Source: Macrolepiota albuminosa (Eukaryota; Basidiomycota; Agaricomycetes; Agaricales; Agaricaceae). Taken from it: a stretch of 64,000 nucleotides of DNA. Shown here piece by piece: positions 23,451 to 34,989 of the stretch (positions are counted from its first letter, which is position 1; each line of letters begins with the position of its first letter). A program made the translations under genes and the position numbers. Location: contig JAMWFC010000010.1 in the NCBI GenBank assembly GCA_027475525.1, positions 301,324 through 365,323 of the forward strand. Reading direction: 5' to 3'. The notes under the pieces are model-generated. The model saw only the letters and a program-made list of their open reading frames with translations, was not told where the DNA came from and ran no database searches.

Positions 23451-24487
23451 GGTGCGCTGGACGTATACGCAGTACAACGCCGTCTCCAGTGCCTGGCGTA
23501 TGGGTTTGTGAGGAGTCCCGGCAGGGTCCCGGTGTGCTCGAGCAGAGGTGATAGGGCAATGTGCTAGACGGTAGCGCCTCGGGTGCTACCTAGCAAGTAG
23601 TAAGTGTCGTAGCTTAGGAGAAGTTATAGAGAAATAAGCGAATAGCGCAGCGTAGCGTGCCTGTAGGTGGCACCGTAAACGACAAAGACGAGATAGACGA
23701 AGCTAGCGCCGAACTTGGTGACAAAGTCAGGCAATGCTAGCGCAATTTGAACGCTAAGTGTAACTGGGTGCTTGAGAGGTAATGATTCGTTGTTATATAC
23801 ATGGCAAGTAGCTAGTTTTTATACTATGCGCTACATTATTTCCAAAATAAGTCCATTGACGGCGCTACCAATTAGCGCCTCTCTTTGTGACTGTAGCTAA
23901 CGGCCACCTGTCAACGGCAACCTGCAGCACATGGGTGACGGCGACCAACGGCGACTCTAAAACTACTTAGAAGTGGTACGAGTTTGCTCACTTTTTGATG
24001 TAATTTAATTGGCCATGCCATCCCGGGGTATGGTCGGGGAATCCTTGACAGACGCCGTGAGCGCTAATTCTGGCGCTAAACATTGTACCATCTTTTGATA
24101 GATTTAAATGTCGGGTCTGCGTGTATCCTGTCTCGTCATCATTGATTCTTTTAGACTTCTGATTGAGGTGCCTCGGTGATTGACAGCACCAATTGCTAAC
24201 TCCTTCCAGTACTGATCGGGGTTTGGTCAGAGTCACCTCCCGCCGCTATGCTAGCGCTATGAGTCCTGAGTCTTCTTGGTCTTCAAAGTAACTGAGTGGA
24301 GTGCGCTGAGGGGCTGATACTGGTGATTGAGATGAATGGATAAGTCTTGCCATAGAGCGCCCGCGCTAGGTCTGCTCTGTACCCAAGGCTGGTCGCTAGA
24401 GCCTTTAGTGTGTCAAGTGTTGGTCGGCCTATAATGTCCCTTGATGCGCTCAGTCCGAGTAGAAGCCTATCAGCGTGTCTATCATAT
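23451..24487. mobile_element. Unclassified 1,037-bp insertion in the Helitron helicase
   Basis: Excising this segment together with one gttg copy rejoins the helicase in frame, which is why the borders are set here. The ends (ggtgcgctgg... and ...gtctatcatat) do not form an obvious terminal inverted repeat, there is no long open frame, and there is no poly(A) tail. The segment is unusual for its many scattered gcgct/agcgc boxes, often as tagcgc or gcgcta (at least a dozen). It could be a non-autonomous DNA element, a solo LTR or a SINE-like sequence; nothing here decides. Confidence 0.7.
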
Positions 24488-24491
24488 GTTG
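24488..24491. repeat. Right target duplication (gttg) of the nested insertion
   Basis: Matches 23447-23450. With only four bases, the evidence rests mainly on the restored reading frame. Confidence 0.7.
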
Positions 24492-26225
24492 ACCAACAGA
24501 ACCTGTACACGACTTCCATCCATATATGTAACCTTCTTGACTATTTGTGATACAGAGCTCTGTGGCAATGTTAGTCTTGATGATAATAGGTAAGCCAACG
24601 CATAGCGACAGTTTGCCTGCAACTTGACCAGATGTGGATGAAGGAGGCTGCTCCCATAAAATATTCTGAATAGAGGAGTGTAGAGGAACTCTGTTTCTAC
24701 CTGATGCTCCTCAACCTTTACCTTTGCATGTGCTCTCGTCACCCTTGTCAAGTACAGTATCTTCGCTAAAGAAATCTGTCAGCTCGAGCCCACTCTCCAG
24801 GGCAAATCTACTACTTCCAACCACATTGACAGCATCTTTATCTATGTTGTGTGCTGTTATGATAGACACATTACGGAAGTCATCATTGAGAAGCGAGGAG
24901 TCTGAAAGATTGGAGACTCGCCGAGACTCCAGGAACTGGATATCGTCTTTGGTGCATGCTCAATACCTCATGTTAGCGAGGGCCGTTCTAAAGGATTTGT
25001 CGTCTGGACTTTGCATTGTCTGTCTCATATTCTGTCTCAATATGACTACTGCAGTAACCTGGTGCCAAACTGCTTTACCCAATGCAGCCTTTTGTTCGTT
25101 CAGATCGATAGATCGCATACCCACACTGCGACTGTACAGCGCTGCATTCTCACAGCCAGTTACTGGTGGCAGCTGGGCAAAATCGCCAGCAAACACCATG
25201 TTCATACCGCCAAAAGGGAGGTGCAACAGACCTGTAATCTGAGTAAGGTGCGCTGATATCTTGTACATATCCCTGCAAGACAACATGGATACTTCATCAA
25301 AAAATACATATTGCACCCCGATAAGGTGCGACTTTACTTGAGCCAGTTGTGCCAGAGAGTCACGTACCATATCATTAATTCCAAACAGATAATGGTAAGT
25401 CGATCCACCTAACAGTGATGCTGCAGTGCCGGTAGGAGCAACCACTGCAAACCTATGAGATTCTCCACGGGCTGCAAAGTATTGGGACAGCGCCTTAAGC
25501 ACCTGTGTTTTCCCGGTGCCCCCCATACCCCCCATATACATTCTCAACTGTTCGGGGTTAGAAGTGGCAGCGTGGTTAGCCACTATTCTAAATGCTCTGG
25601 TTTGTTCCTCATTGAGATTGAAACTGGTAGTAATTTCGGATATGGTGGGTTCCCATTTGATATTTAAATGTTTTTTCTCTAGGAAACTACGATCACATAC
25701 TTCCACAATGCCCAGCTTGTTTTGTTCATCTGATCTTCCAACGTGCTGTTCATGAACAGACAACATGTCTTTTTGCCTATCTTTTAGTATGGATGCACGA
25801 GTTTCACTGACCTTATGTCTCCAGTAAGTACCGGGCATGTCTGACACCGAAGGTGAATGCTTCGTTGTATCAGGGGAGGTTTGGGCCATTACAGGCTTAT
25901 TCCAATTCAGGTTCGTCATGGTGGAAGTCATAATAGCCATGTCTCTCTGACGTTTTAATTCGGTTTTGCCAATCTCATTACTATAGTCAAGGTCTATCCC
26001 GTAGTCCTCAGGTTGTCCATTATCTTCGTCGTCCATATAATCCTTTTGTTCGATATCTCTGACATTGGAAACTGAATTGTCCATTCCCGGGAATGCCATA
26101 CCGCCTTGCTTCAGTTGTGCATAGAAGTCGTCACGGGCATCCATACACTCATACTTAATATTCATATTAGCCATAAGACACAATTGCCTTTCGGTAAAAT
26201 GGTGGTTGTCGGGGCATCCATACAC
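24492..26225 (-). pseudogene. Helitron Pif1-like helicase, N-terminal motifs
   Basis: Walker A reads MGGMGGTGKTQVLKAL (about 25505-25535), Walker B VFFDEVSMLSC, and motif III FAGDFAQLPPV, with the Pif1-typical linker LRQNMRQ. The frame stops at a TGA after ALANMRY (24960) but continues in the same phase as ACTKDDIQFLESRRVSN and on through a second TGA (after CKGKG) to LWEQPPSSTSGQVAGK and ITNSQEGYIYGWKSCTG. These are conserved late helicase segments. The first 20 or so codons of this frame repeat those of the Rep frame because of the duplication at 26135. The helicase would unwind donor DNA during rolling-circle transposition. Confidence 0.88.
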
Positions 26226-26286
26226 TCATACTTAATATTCATATTAGCCATAAGACACAATTGCCTTTCGGTAAAATGGTGGTTGT
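26135..26286. repeat. 77-bp-period direct duplication (5 of 17), splits Rep from helicase
   Basis: 26135-26209 matches 26212-26286; the period is 77 with two unmatched bases between copies. Subtracting 77 bases puts the Rep frame (27985 start) and the helicase frame (26225 start) in the same phase. Confidence 0.93.
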
Positions 26287-28878
26287 TGAATGCTGTGCTC
26301 CATAAATCATAGTTGTTTTTTAAATCAGCACCTGAACGCCAAGGCTTGAATAAGGTAAGCATTGTGACGCAGTATTTGTCTCTATCCCCTTTATCACGCC
26401 TTGGAAGAGTAGGACCTATGAAATTGGGCACGCGCTTCTGCCCTGGCGGATACACAAGGGTAGCATGAGAGTCCGACAAGGGATGATCGTCTGTAAAGTT
26501 GACGGTCAGTGTGTTGGCCGTTTTAGACTTGGAACTTTTGTTCCCTCTACGAGTGGATTTTACTCGTTTGCATCTAGAAGCCCATTCGTACAATGTCATG
26601 TTGTGCAATTCTATGCCACGGTATATGTAGTCAAACACAGGAGATAGTCCCACTACTCGGCCTTTCTTTCTGATGATCGCTATTTTGTCAGACCCGTATG
26701 AACTGTCAGTTGGCTGATCTTCGGGCCAAGCACGTTTGACCTCGCGGACGAAGCTGGGCCAATGAAGATTGGTGAATTTATGGTCGGTGTAATGATCGGG
26801 GTTACCAAGAAGGTACATACATATCATCGGGGAACCCATTTCTGACTTTGCACTCATTACATTGGCCATTTTTGTCATGAGAGACCTTGCTTTTTCTTGC
26901 TGTGGGAGAGGTCCGTTAACAATATCTTGGTATTTTGTGAGCACTGTGCCAACGGCCTCAAATGCTGTGTACGTTTTAAGCGATGATTTAGTTATATATT
27001 TAGTGACATATAAAAGGACACCCCTGACCGCCATTCCCGAACAAAGACTAGTTACATCAGTGTTGCATCTAAACAAATAACTCAAAGATGTGGTGAATGT
27101 ATTCAGCCATGGTTCTGCTTTATGCATATTGAGCGCACCTGTTAGAGGGTTGACTTCAGTCTGTTGGAAGAGTTCTTTGGGAAACTGAGCCTTACATCTG
27201 CCCCATTTGTTGTCTAGACATCCTTTATTCTCTTTGCCTAATTTTTTACTTCCGTCCTTCTTATATGATGTATGGCAGGTATGCACATTTGACCTAAATA
27301 CAATGTCATCTACAGTGTTACGGAACTGAGTCCACCAATTAGACGTCTCCTGGCATCCGATACACTCCTGGGGCGGTGCCTGAGGGTCAGATTGACCAGC
27401 ATCGAGTATACTGTCTGTAGAAGCATCACGGGCTGTTGGTACTGGGAGTCTGTTGATTGAAGTTTCTTGTTTACTCCGACACAAATGATCGGGAGGAGGG
27501 GGCTGGGGCATCGTCTGTGTGGAATCAATATATTCTGGCATCTTCTTGGATTTTTCAATGTTATCTATTACTTGGTCCATCGTCCCTGTAAGGAAGTCGC
27601 CGGTGAAGGCAGATTCCAGATATTCTACTAGGGCCCTCTGAAAGTCAGATGAGGGGTCCATGATTTTCCGACGAGCTTCCTCAGGTGATAGACTTCCACG
27701 AAGCCAAAGAAGCATATGCAGATGCAAGGTAAGTCTACCTTGCTGCTCGACTGTCCCGTAGTATGCAGACGTGTGACCATACAAGCCTTCGTGTTCAGTA
27801 TCAACACCCAATACGTGCTTTATGAAAGCAGACACCATAAAATGAAAAAATCTGGCCCCTGCAACAGGATTATGTGCAATAAGTCGATATGCAGTGTCAG
27901 AAGGTAACAATACATCAGGTTCAAACTTTATATTATCACCGGCATAGTACAGACATATAGGGTGTCTGATATCCACAGGCAACAACGTTATAAACCAAGA
28001 AGGTTTATATTATCACCGGCATAGTACAGACATATAGGGTGTCTGATATCCACAGGCAACAACGTTATAAACCAAGAAGGTGCGCCTTTGTCAATCACTA
28101 ATGACCATATCTCATTCCTCATATGCTTTTTTGTTATTGGAGATCCGTCGATCTGGCCCAACACAGCATCAACGTCTTCAATAACTTTGAAACATTTCTG
28201 TTTCTCCTGGTTCGTGGGCTTGATAATCTTGCCCTTGGCCATACGATCAGCCATACTTCTGAGTAATTCCACATCGAGACTTGCTATGCGTTCAGCAATA
28301 TGAGGAAAGTTGTTTCTTTCAATCGCCAGAAAGCCCCCTGTAGTTGCGGCTCTGATCTGCTCATGACTGAATGCTGCAAAGGAAAAGCCAGTATCTCTCT
28401 GGAACCGCTTATCGTGATACATGAGCAGATTGCCTTTGTGAACCTTAACAGAGACACAGCCTTTTATACAGCCTGGACCCCCAAAGCCATACAGAAACAA
28501 CCAGGGAAACATTTGGGGATAAACAGTTGCATCCTTCATCCAATTAACCGGACAGGATGAATGTCCAACCAGCAGTGCTTTGCCATTGGAGTGCCAGTGC
28601 TTCAAAGCAATGCCTTTAAGCTCATCTTTTGTTTTTGCTGATAGGCTCTCCCCCGTCAGTCCATGCACGACAAAAGGACAATCACCGGCTGATACCCCAT
28701 TGTCTCCATCAACCTTGTAAACAGCAGGGTCAACTGTTCTGTTTTCCTCCAGAGACTCTTTGTAAACGACCTTTACAGGTGGTGTATCTTCTGGATAGTC
28801 GTCAAGATTGCTATTGCATATTTCAATGTCCGTATAAGCAGAGTGATTAAGCTTGAGCCATTCCAATGCCTGCTTCAC
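26162..28878 (-). pseudogene. Helitron-like Rep (HUH) nuclease region
   Basis: Two frames, 28878-27988 and 27985-26162, fuse in phase when the 77-bp duplication at 27927 is removed. The HUH metal-binding pair is LTLHLHMLLWLRG (about 27716-27724). The two-tyrosine active site is VLLYVTKYITKSS, with tyrosines near 27010 and 26998, spaced as in Y2 Rep proteins. Conserved flanks such as ICLYYAGDN and NPVAGARFFHFMVSAFIKHV also fit Helitron-like N-terminal domains. This domain nicks and joins single strands at the element ends. Upstream, the frame ends at an in-frame TGA against the DUF6570-like segment. Confidence 0.88.
27927..28080. repeat. 77-bp direct duplication (6 of 17), splits the Rep frame
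   Basis: 27927-28003 repeats perfectly at 28004-28080 (one further base matches by chance). Removing one copy reunites the two Rep frames. Confidence 0.95.
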
Positions 28879-28884
28879 AGTGTT

Positions 28885-30276
28885 TCAGCGGACAAGCAAA
28901 GGCAATCGTTTGAGATCTTCCCCAGTAGGCTGACAAGGCCCTGTAAATAGAATAGCTAAAACATCATCCATGTCAGCCCTCGGAGGAGGCAGTACATGGT
29001 AAACCTTTTCAACGGGAGATTCAAAAGCGATCAAATGTGCGTTCATTTTGCTGAGACCCGAGGACGACACATGTGTGAAACAGAGAGACCTGCGTACTTT
29101 GGCGACAAGGAGCTGTTCAACCCAATTTAAACGGGATAAAACAACTGGAACAGCACCAATCCAAAAACCGTTTGCAAGTGCATACTTAGGAACTTTGCCC
29201 TTCAACAATGGGATCCTGCACTCTGAACAGACAGAATTGCATCTATGATCCAACACCGGGCCTTTTATTTCTCTCACAGATTCCGTTCCTGAACGCCTCT
29301 CCACTCTGGTAACTCCTTTGGCGGATAACACACCGAGAAACCCTTTCATACTTTTTAGAGTATGCATATCCTTAACTGGGCGCAGCAAACCACAAACAGC
29401 GCAACCACTTTCTTCTAATTGTGCTGGACCTGTTTCGTTGCAAAAGTCGCGTATGATTTGAGTAGTTAGGCTTGGTGTAAGAGGCACAGGAGGAAATTCG
29501 GGCTTGTCAGGGCCCCGAACATCTGCCTCAAGAACAACTTCATGCTTTTGATTACGCACTACAGAGCATCTCAGCGTGTTTCTTGCTTGTGAACTGAGAT
29601 CAGCTGTCAATACAGTAGACCAACTAACGCATTTCGAGCAACTGTGAGAATTAAATAAATCACTTGGATGTGACGCTCTAAAACGCTTAGGCAGCACAAT
29701 CCCATGTATACGCGCTACGGATTGTAGCTGCTTCAATGTGAGATGTTGTGAAAGGGTAGACAAAGGCAGCCTAGCATGCACGTATCCTGCAGCAATCGGG
29801 TACGACAGCAAACCTACATCATCTGCATGATTGATGAATTTGAATACGTGTCGCAGGTTGTGTTTGCCCTGACTCATGTCAATGTACGTATCTACTTGTG
29901 AAAAGGAGAACGCATAGGTTTTACCACCGCCTATAGGTCGCCTGAGGACACGTTTAGGTTTACGAAGCGATCTTTGATGTCTGAGGGACTTGCACGCGGA
30001 CAATCGACCACTCCTATGGGAAGCTCTAGACACAGATAGATGTGAATACCCTAATATTCTAAGTCCAGGTACCACAAACGATTTTACTGCAGAAAGGGTT
30101 GAGCTAATAACGATGTGTTGGTCCAAACAAGGCCACGTATCAGGCAAATGGTATCCACGCAGTAAGGTTTCAACAGCAAACGTGACATTACATACATTGT
30201 TCCTCATCATGCGGTTACACAATATAGGACCTAGGTGGCATCGGCGCAGGCACGCTAGAAAATCGTGACGGGACAT
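28885..30276 (-). pseudogene. Helitron N-terminal DUF6570-like, Cys-rich region
   Basis: A 463-codon frame starting at the ATG at 30274-30276 (MSRHDFLACLRRCHLGPILC). It contains Cys pairs resembling zinc ligands (HSCSKCVSW; GCAVCGLLRPV; HRCNSVCSECRIPLLKGKVP). It then shows YALANGFWIGAVP and LNWVEQLLVAKVRRSLC, typical of DUF6570, which precedes the Rep domain in many Helitrons. It ends at TGA (28885-28887) exactly in phase with the Rep frame, so the stop is most simply a C-to-T change in a CGA codon. The role of this region is not established; DNA recognition through the Cys clusters is a reasonable guess. Confidence 0.8.
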
Positions 30277-30775
30277 GAGGGATCACATCATAAAAAGTCG
30301 CGTTATCCTGCATCGTTTGAATGTTGCTGGAACAGTCAAAAATCTACAATAATATAACCAGGGCATATAGAACCGACAAAAAACATAGTATTGATTAGGT
30401 ACGTTGACCCTAAAAAAGGAAAATACCCAATGTGTGTGTGTCCTGTTGCCCATGGAGTCTTGAATTGCAAGGTATGTGAACCGTACAGTAGTATGCCATT
30501 CTGTATAGGTACGATAGCATCGTTCAGTATGATGGATCGAGCATCGCTCAGTATCATAGATCGAGCATTGCTCGGCGTTTGCCAGAACACATAGGTGTCG
30601 AGAGCACGCAGGTTGAATTACTGTAGGCTCCCTGTCGACCGTACATGAGATATGTCACACCAAATTAGATACGTGCATACCTTGTGAACGATGCATATTT
30701 AAAAACAATGAGCAATATATGGACTGATAGCCAGGCACCGTACACAGACAATCTCATTGTTAAAATCAATTCACG

Positions 30776-30929
30776 AGTACAAAACAGGTTACATATGAAG
30801 CAACCATCACTATAGTCACCTGATCTAATATTACATCATAACTCAAAACCATAGTACAAAACAGGTTACATATGAAGCAACCATCACTATAGTCACCTGA
30901 TCTAATATTACATCATAACTCAAAACCAT
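30776..30929. repeat. 77-bp direct duplication (7 of 17)
   Basis: 30776-30852 repeats perfectly at 30853-30929, in non-coding sequence just left of the motif array. Confidence 0.92.
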
Positions 30930-30931
30930 CA

Positions 30932-31032
30932 ATGGAGCGATAGCTTACATAAACCATGTCCAGAGTAGCAGCTTATATAAACCATTGTTGGGGCAGCAGA
31001 TTACATAAACCATCGCTGGAGTGACAGCTTAA
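30932..31032 (-). repeat. Right array of the gtttatgtaagc motif, inverted relative to 21653-21850
   Basis: Four units read ggagcgatagcttacataaacc, agcagcttatataaacc, cagcagattacataaacc and tcgctggagtgacagctta. These are reverse complements of the left-array units. The array lies upstream of the Helitron start codon. Confidence 0.8.
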
Positions 31033-31299
31033 GCACGTTGGAAGTACAATTAAATCCAGTGGGGTAACAAACCATTTATATATAGATTTGCCGAAGAAAA
31101 GAAAAATCACTCAGTGAACAAACGGTCAAACAGACAATGGCTCAACAAAAAGTCTATATTGAGACTATCAAAACAACGCAACACAAAAACGACTGCTAAA
31201 AGTAACAAGTAAACGTCCGATGGCTAGATGGCTAAGGTCACAACTGAGCTCACAATACGCCCGTCTGCACTGTGCCTCCCAGGCGGAAGGTCGCTGAAT

Positions 31300-31303
<4 letters not shown>

Positions 31304-31330
<27 letters not shown>
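31304..31330 (-). repeat. 27-base T run (A run on the minus strand)
   Basis: An uninterrupted run of 27 T, about 40 bases beyond the stop codon of the minus-strand gene at 31373. Length from assembled reads is unreliable. Confidence 0.8.
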
Positions 31331-31372
31331 GGCAGTCGACCAACAAGGACAAAGGAGCAGCGAAAGCAGGAA

Positions 31373-33288
31373 CTACTTATGCCCCTTGGACTTGGCCTTC
31401 CCCTTAGTGGCACCGGCGCGGTCCACCACAAGAGCAGGTTCAACAAGACGCATCACGTAAGTAGGGTCGTGCAACACAATGACAAACAGCAAGTTCAAGG
31501 TGAGATACCTGAAAAACATGAGAACATATTCAAACACAACGAACACCAACGTACTTGTGACCACTGGACTCATACCAGTTGGCACTAAAACCAACACTGA
31601 TGACAGAACTTTCCGGAACCTCAACATTGTTGTTTTCGTATGGACGCCAAGAAGGAAGAGAATCAAAGTCACTGGGCGTAAAATGGAACGGTTGACCGGT
31701 TTCTACCCTGCCGTCATACACAGGTACTGAGAAAATGTTAGAACACCATCTGGAAACGAGCATAACAAGAACCTTTTTGATCAAACTCAACGACCGGCTT
31801 ATACAGATCGGCAACCCCAGCCGATTTGAACACAGGAGCATCCATCTCGGTAAACATTGAGTTACTCTTTATACCGGAGGGCCTCTTGGACTTGGGGGTC
31901 GCGTACCCACCATCTGAAGTCACATCAAATGCAGAACCAACAAAAACAACGAATCACGACTCACCAACATTGTATGTAGGGGTTTTACCCTCACCTCTAG
32001 TAACAAATGCCACACCATTACCAGAAATAGTACCTCGAACACCGTCCGGGAGGTTGAAAACACAACCCAAAACAGCAAACTGGCAAAGAGACTCTTGATG
32101 GAATTCAACAATCTCGATACGATGCTGACCATACTTGTCAGACGGACTCCCAACAAGAACAGAACTGTCAAATAAATGCGAGGCAGTTACCACTCCAGAG
32201 GTAATACAGACACAGAAGGGACCCGTCAAATCCTGAAGAGCCAATTGCTGCTTCGGGGCATTGAGTTGGACAGGGTCAGTCCTGGCCAAGTTAACGTAGA
32301 AGGCATGCCGATTGAATAAAAGAGAAGATGACAACAAACTATTGAAAAAGTCATACATAAGAACAGAAAAAAATACAAAACAAGAAGCAAAACGCACGTC
32401 CAATTGTCTTCATTCATATGCTCAGCAACAACACCAATGCACGAAAAAAATACAAAACAAGAAGCAAAACGCACGTCCAATTGTCTTCATTCATATGCTC
32501 AGCAACAACACCAATGCACGCGTAACGGATTTTACCATCACTGTTCATTTTGTCATATCCAAAAGGCTGGATTATGAGTTGTTTCCTGATGACAAGTTGA
32601 GTAAATGCAAGCAAAATAGTAGACGTTGGTCTGCACTTAAGGAACAGCAGTCCTTGATAAGTCAACACCATAAACTTTTCTTGGATAGAAGGCTGCATGA
32701 CCGCATCCACTGCAAGCTCTTCTGCAGAATCGAGACAAGGATCAATGCTGCAGCAAGACATCAACAAATGAGGTACAGAGATGAAGGGAAGAAAATAAAA
32801 TAAAATAAAATAAACATACAGTTCAACAGCATCTGAGCGGACAATCGAAAGCGGAGCAGCCAAAGCAGACAAAACGGGGACGGGAGGCACAGGAGACTTG
32901 CCATCTTCCGACAATCCATAATCGGGAGCAGAACTATCATCGACAATAAAGTCCGATAGTGTGTCACTATTATTGTCCGCAACATCCCAATCGTCGATGT
33001 TATCATCGCCCGCCATGACAACAAGAGGCTTCTTAACAAGCGGCCTAGGTATGAGCCGCTTAGCAATCCTATACCAAAGCAAAAAGAACAAAATGAGCAC
33101 AAGCAAATAACAGAAGAAACAATCCACACTGACACAACAGGCAAGTCATCATCGTCATTGTCAGACAATTCAACAAGTTTTTTTGGTGCAAATTCATCAT
33201 CCAAATTTGGACTAGCGGCCTTGGCCGCAGCTCCAGCACGCGACCTTTTAGGGCTTGACTGGCTCGCAAACAAAGCCTTCTCCGTCAT
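31373..33288 (-). CDS. Multi-exon gene of unknown function, transposon-neighbouring
   Basis: Starts at ATG 33286-33288 (MTEKALFASQSSPKRSRAGA), a basic then acidic N-terminus. Several introns of 45-90 bp are readable, for example the GTATGT...CAG intron around 32815-32758, one beginning gtgcgttttgc near 32515, one gtgagtcgtg...cttcag near 31970-31920 and one gtacgttgg...ttcag near 31550-31510. The protein has an acidic linker (DDWDVADNNSDTLSDFIVDD), a globular middle (QDLTGPFCVCITSGVVTAS; FAVLGCVFNLPDGVRG) and a Lys-rich tail (GKAKSKGHK) ending in TAG at 31373. Exon joins appear open, apart from the duplication at 32366, so it may be intact. I do not recognise a catalytic domain. Confidence 0.55.
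32366..32520. repeat. 77-bp direct duplication (8 of 17)
   Basis: 32366-32442 repeats at 32443-32519 (one more base matches). It covers an exon end and the following donor site of the 31.4-33.3 kb gene, so annotation software will see two alternative donors that probably do not exist. Confidence 0.92.
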
Positions 33289-34985
33289 GGTACGGAAGCG
33301 CCTTGAGAGTGCAAAACATAAGGCAAACCGCGCATGAACGCGAACAAATCAGAAATCACGTACACAGCACAACCACTTGACAAGGTCGCATCTTCAGCAG
33401 TCAATTCAGCCATAGCCCAACTACATAGCAGCAGTCAAGCAAAGGAACAAGGAAAATGGAGATACAAACATGACAGGTGTATCAATGGACGGAATAGACA
33501 CAGCCCTCTTTTTCTTGGGCGACGGCGTGGCAGGAACACTAACAGAACTGACACCAAGACATTAAGTAAAATGATAGTCACAAATACAACAAGTAACACA
33601 CGAACCCATCATGCGAAGCAGAAACCTTTCGCTTAGATGGCGACCCGCCGTCAATAGACCTAAAGAACATTAGCATTACAGATTACAACACAAAAAGAGT
33701 ACTCACCCAGCAGATGGTTCACTTGTTTCAGATCCAGAAGCTGTTGCCGCAGAAATGCTATCAAATATGCTACAATAAGCAAATTAGCAAGACCGACTGG
33801 AACTGAAAGAGCTGTACACACGCTTGCAACCTATCCACACTCCTGCACCGAGGACAACAAGTTTTTTTCTTTTAAAAAAAAATCAAAGACACCAATATAA
33901 AACACACATGGTCTTGAGTTGGTCAACAAGTGTCTGAGCCTTATTCTCTTCAGACTTTATCTTGCGAGGGGGCATGGGTTCGTATAGTGACACAAAACAC
34001 ACAGAGAAAAAAAGAGGAGGCGGAGAGGGGATTATCAAGGACAGTAGACAAAGGACACTTATATAGAGCAGCAAGCTGCACGTCGCATCAAGGAGGAAAA
34101 GACAGTATAATATAAAGAACAGTGTATCCCTTTCTTCGAACAAAATAAAATTAAGTAGAATGAAAAATTCAGTAAGACAAGATTCACAGAAGGCACAGCG
34201 GGACCTTTTAGATAGAACACAAGCATTGCAGATCTACAACTCGTAACGTTGTACCTTAATAGCCGTAACCTCAGAAGGGCAACACACTAGAGATTCACCA
34301 ATGAGAGGACAAAGAAAGAGAGACAGAGGAACATCATAAGGTCTGTTCCTGAACAGTTGAGGATGATAAAACGAAGCCAGAAACAAAGCCAGAAATTAAT
34401 GTACCACTGGAAACAGACTACGGAAGCGTCAAGATGACAGGCACAGAAGGTACCAAACAACCAAAGTGCATATACCAAAAAAGACAAAGCTGATAGGAAG
34501 GAAACGAGTTGGGTATGGGATAGGTAAACCAAGATACGTCACATCATACACAGGAAAACAGTCGAGGCACTCACTGATCACTTCCTGATACTATAAAGAA
34601 TACACAGATAGCACAACAGACTAGAAGGATATCAAGACACAGCAGCAATACAATGTATGTCTAGCCACTGTCCGACAGGTGTATTATACTGACAGAGCCA
34701 CAGTAGATATATCATAACAAAAATGACCTTAGGAGCAGATTACGACACAGAGGCAGCAAGTAAGCAACGTTTACAGACACCTCAACATCAGTAGACTCAT
34801 CACACAATCAAGAAACTGCGATTGAGAAAGCCATACGCAAAGGAGAAGAAGAAAACGACATTATGTTGACCAGCATTGCACACGTAAGTAACCAAACCGC
34901 ACACCGTATGTCGGACTATCAACACACAAGACATAACAGGAACCAAGATGGGCAGAAGCCATTAAGACAAAAGAAGTAAATAAGC
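33289..34985. other. Intergenic stretch, no clear gene
   Basis: Only short frames and no recognisable domain. It separates the minus-strand gene at 31.4-33.3 kb from the plus-strand remnant at 35 kb. Upstream exons of the latter could be hidden here, but I cannot support any. Confidence 0.4.
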
Positions 34986-34989
34986 CTCA

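Larger units (their letters stand above)
21867..30276 (-). mobile_element. Helitron coding region, decayed, with nested insertion
   Basis: In minus-strand order the segments are a DUF6570-like region, a Helitron-like Rep nuclease, a Pif1-type helicase and a cysteine-protease-like end. All fall into one reading frame once the 77-bp duplications at 26135 and 27927 and the 1,037-bp insertion plus one target copy are subtracted, giving about 2,400 codons. Four in-frame TGA codons interrupt it (near 28885, 24960, 24718 and 22710). Rep and helicase on one chain are diagnostic of Helitrons, which move by rolling-circle replication. I could not fix the terminal TC/CTRR ends or a 3' hairpin, so the true outer limits are not claimed. 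The motif arrays at 21653 and 30932 are candidate end structures. Confidence 0.88.

Noticed and set aside
23371..23559. Small frames across the left border of the nested insertion
   Set aside because: They span the insertion junction and so cannot be ancestral genes; none has a motif.
24482..24751. Frame of 89 codons on the minus strand in the helicase region
   Set aside because: It lies in a different frame from the conserved helicase sequence (LWEQPPSSTSGQVAGK, QEGYIYGWKSCTG) and has no motif of its own.
16513..30276. Idea that TGA is read as sense in this genome because so many in-frame stops are TGA
   Set aside because: The F-box-like gene ends in TGA at a sensible place, and intact host genes show no internal TGA. 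The TGAs are confined to decayed transposon-type genes and fit CGA deamination.
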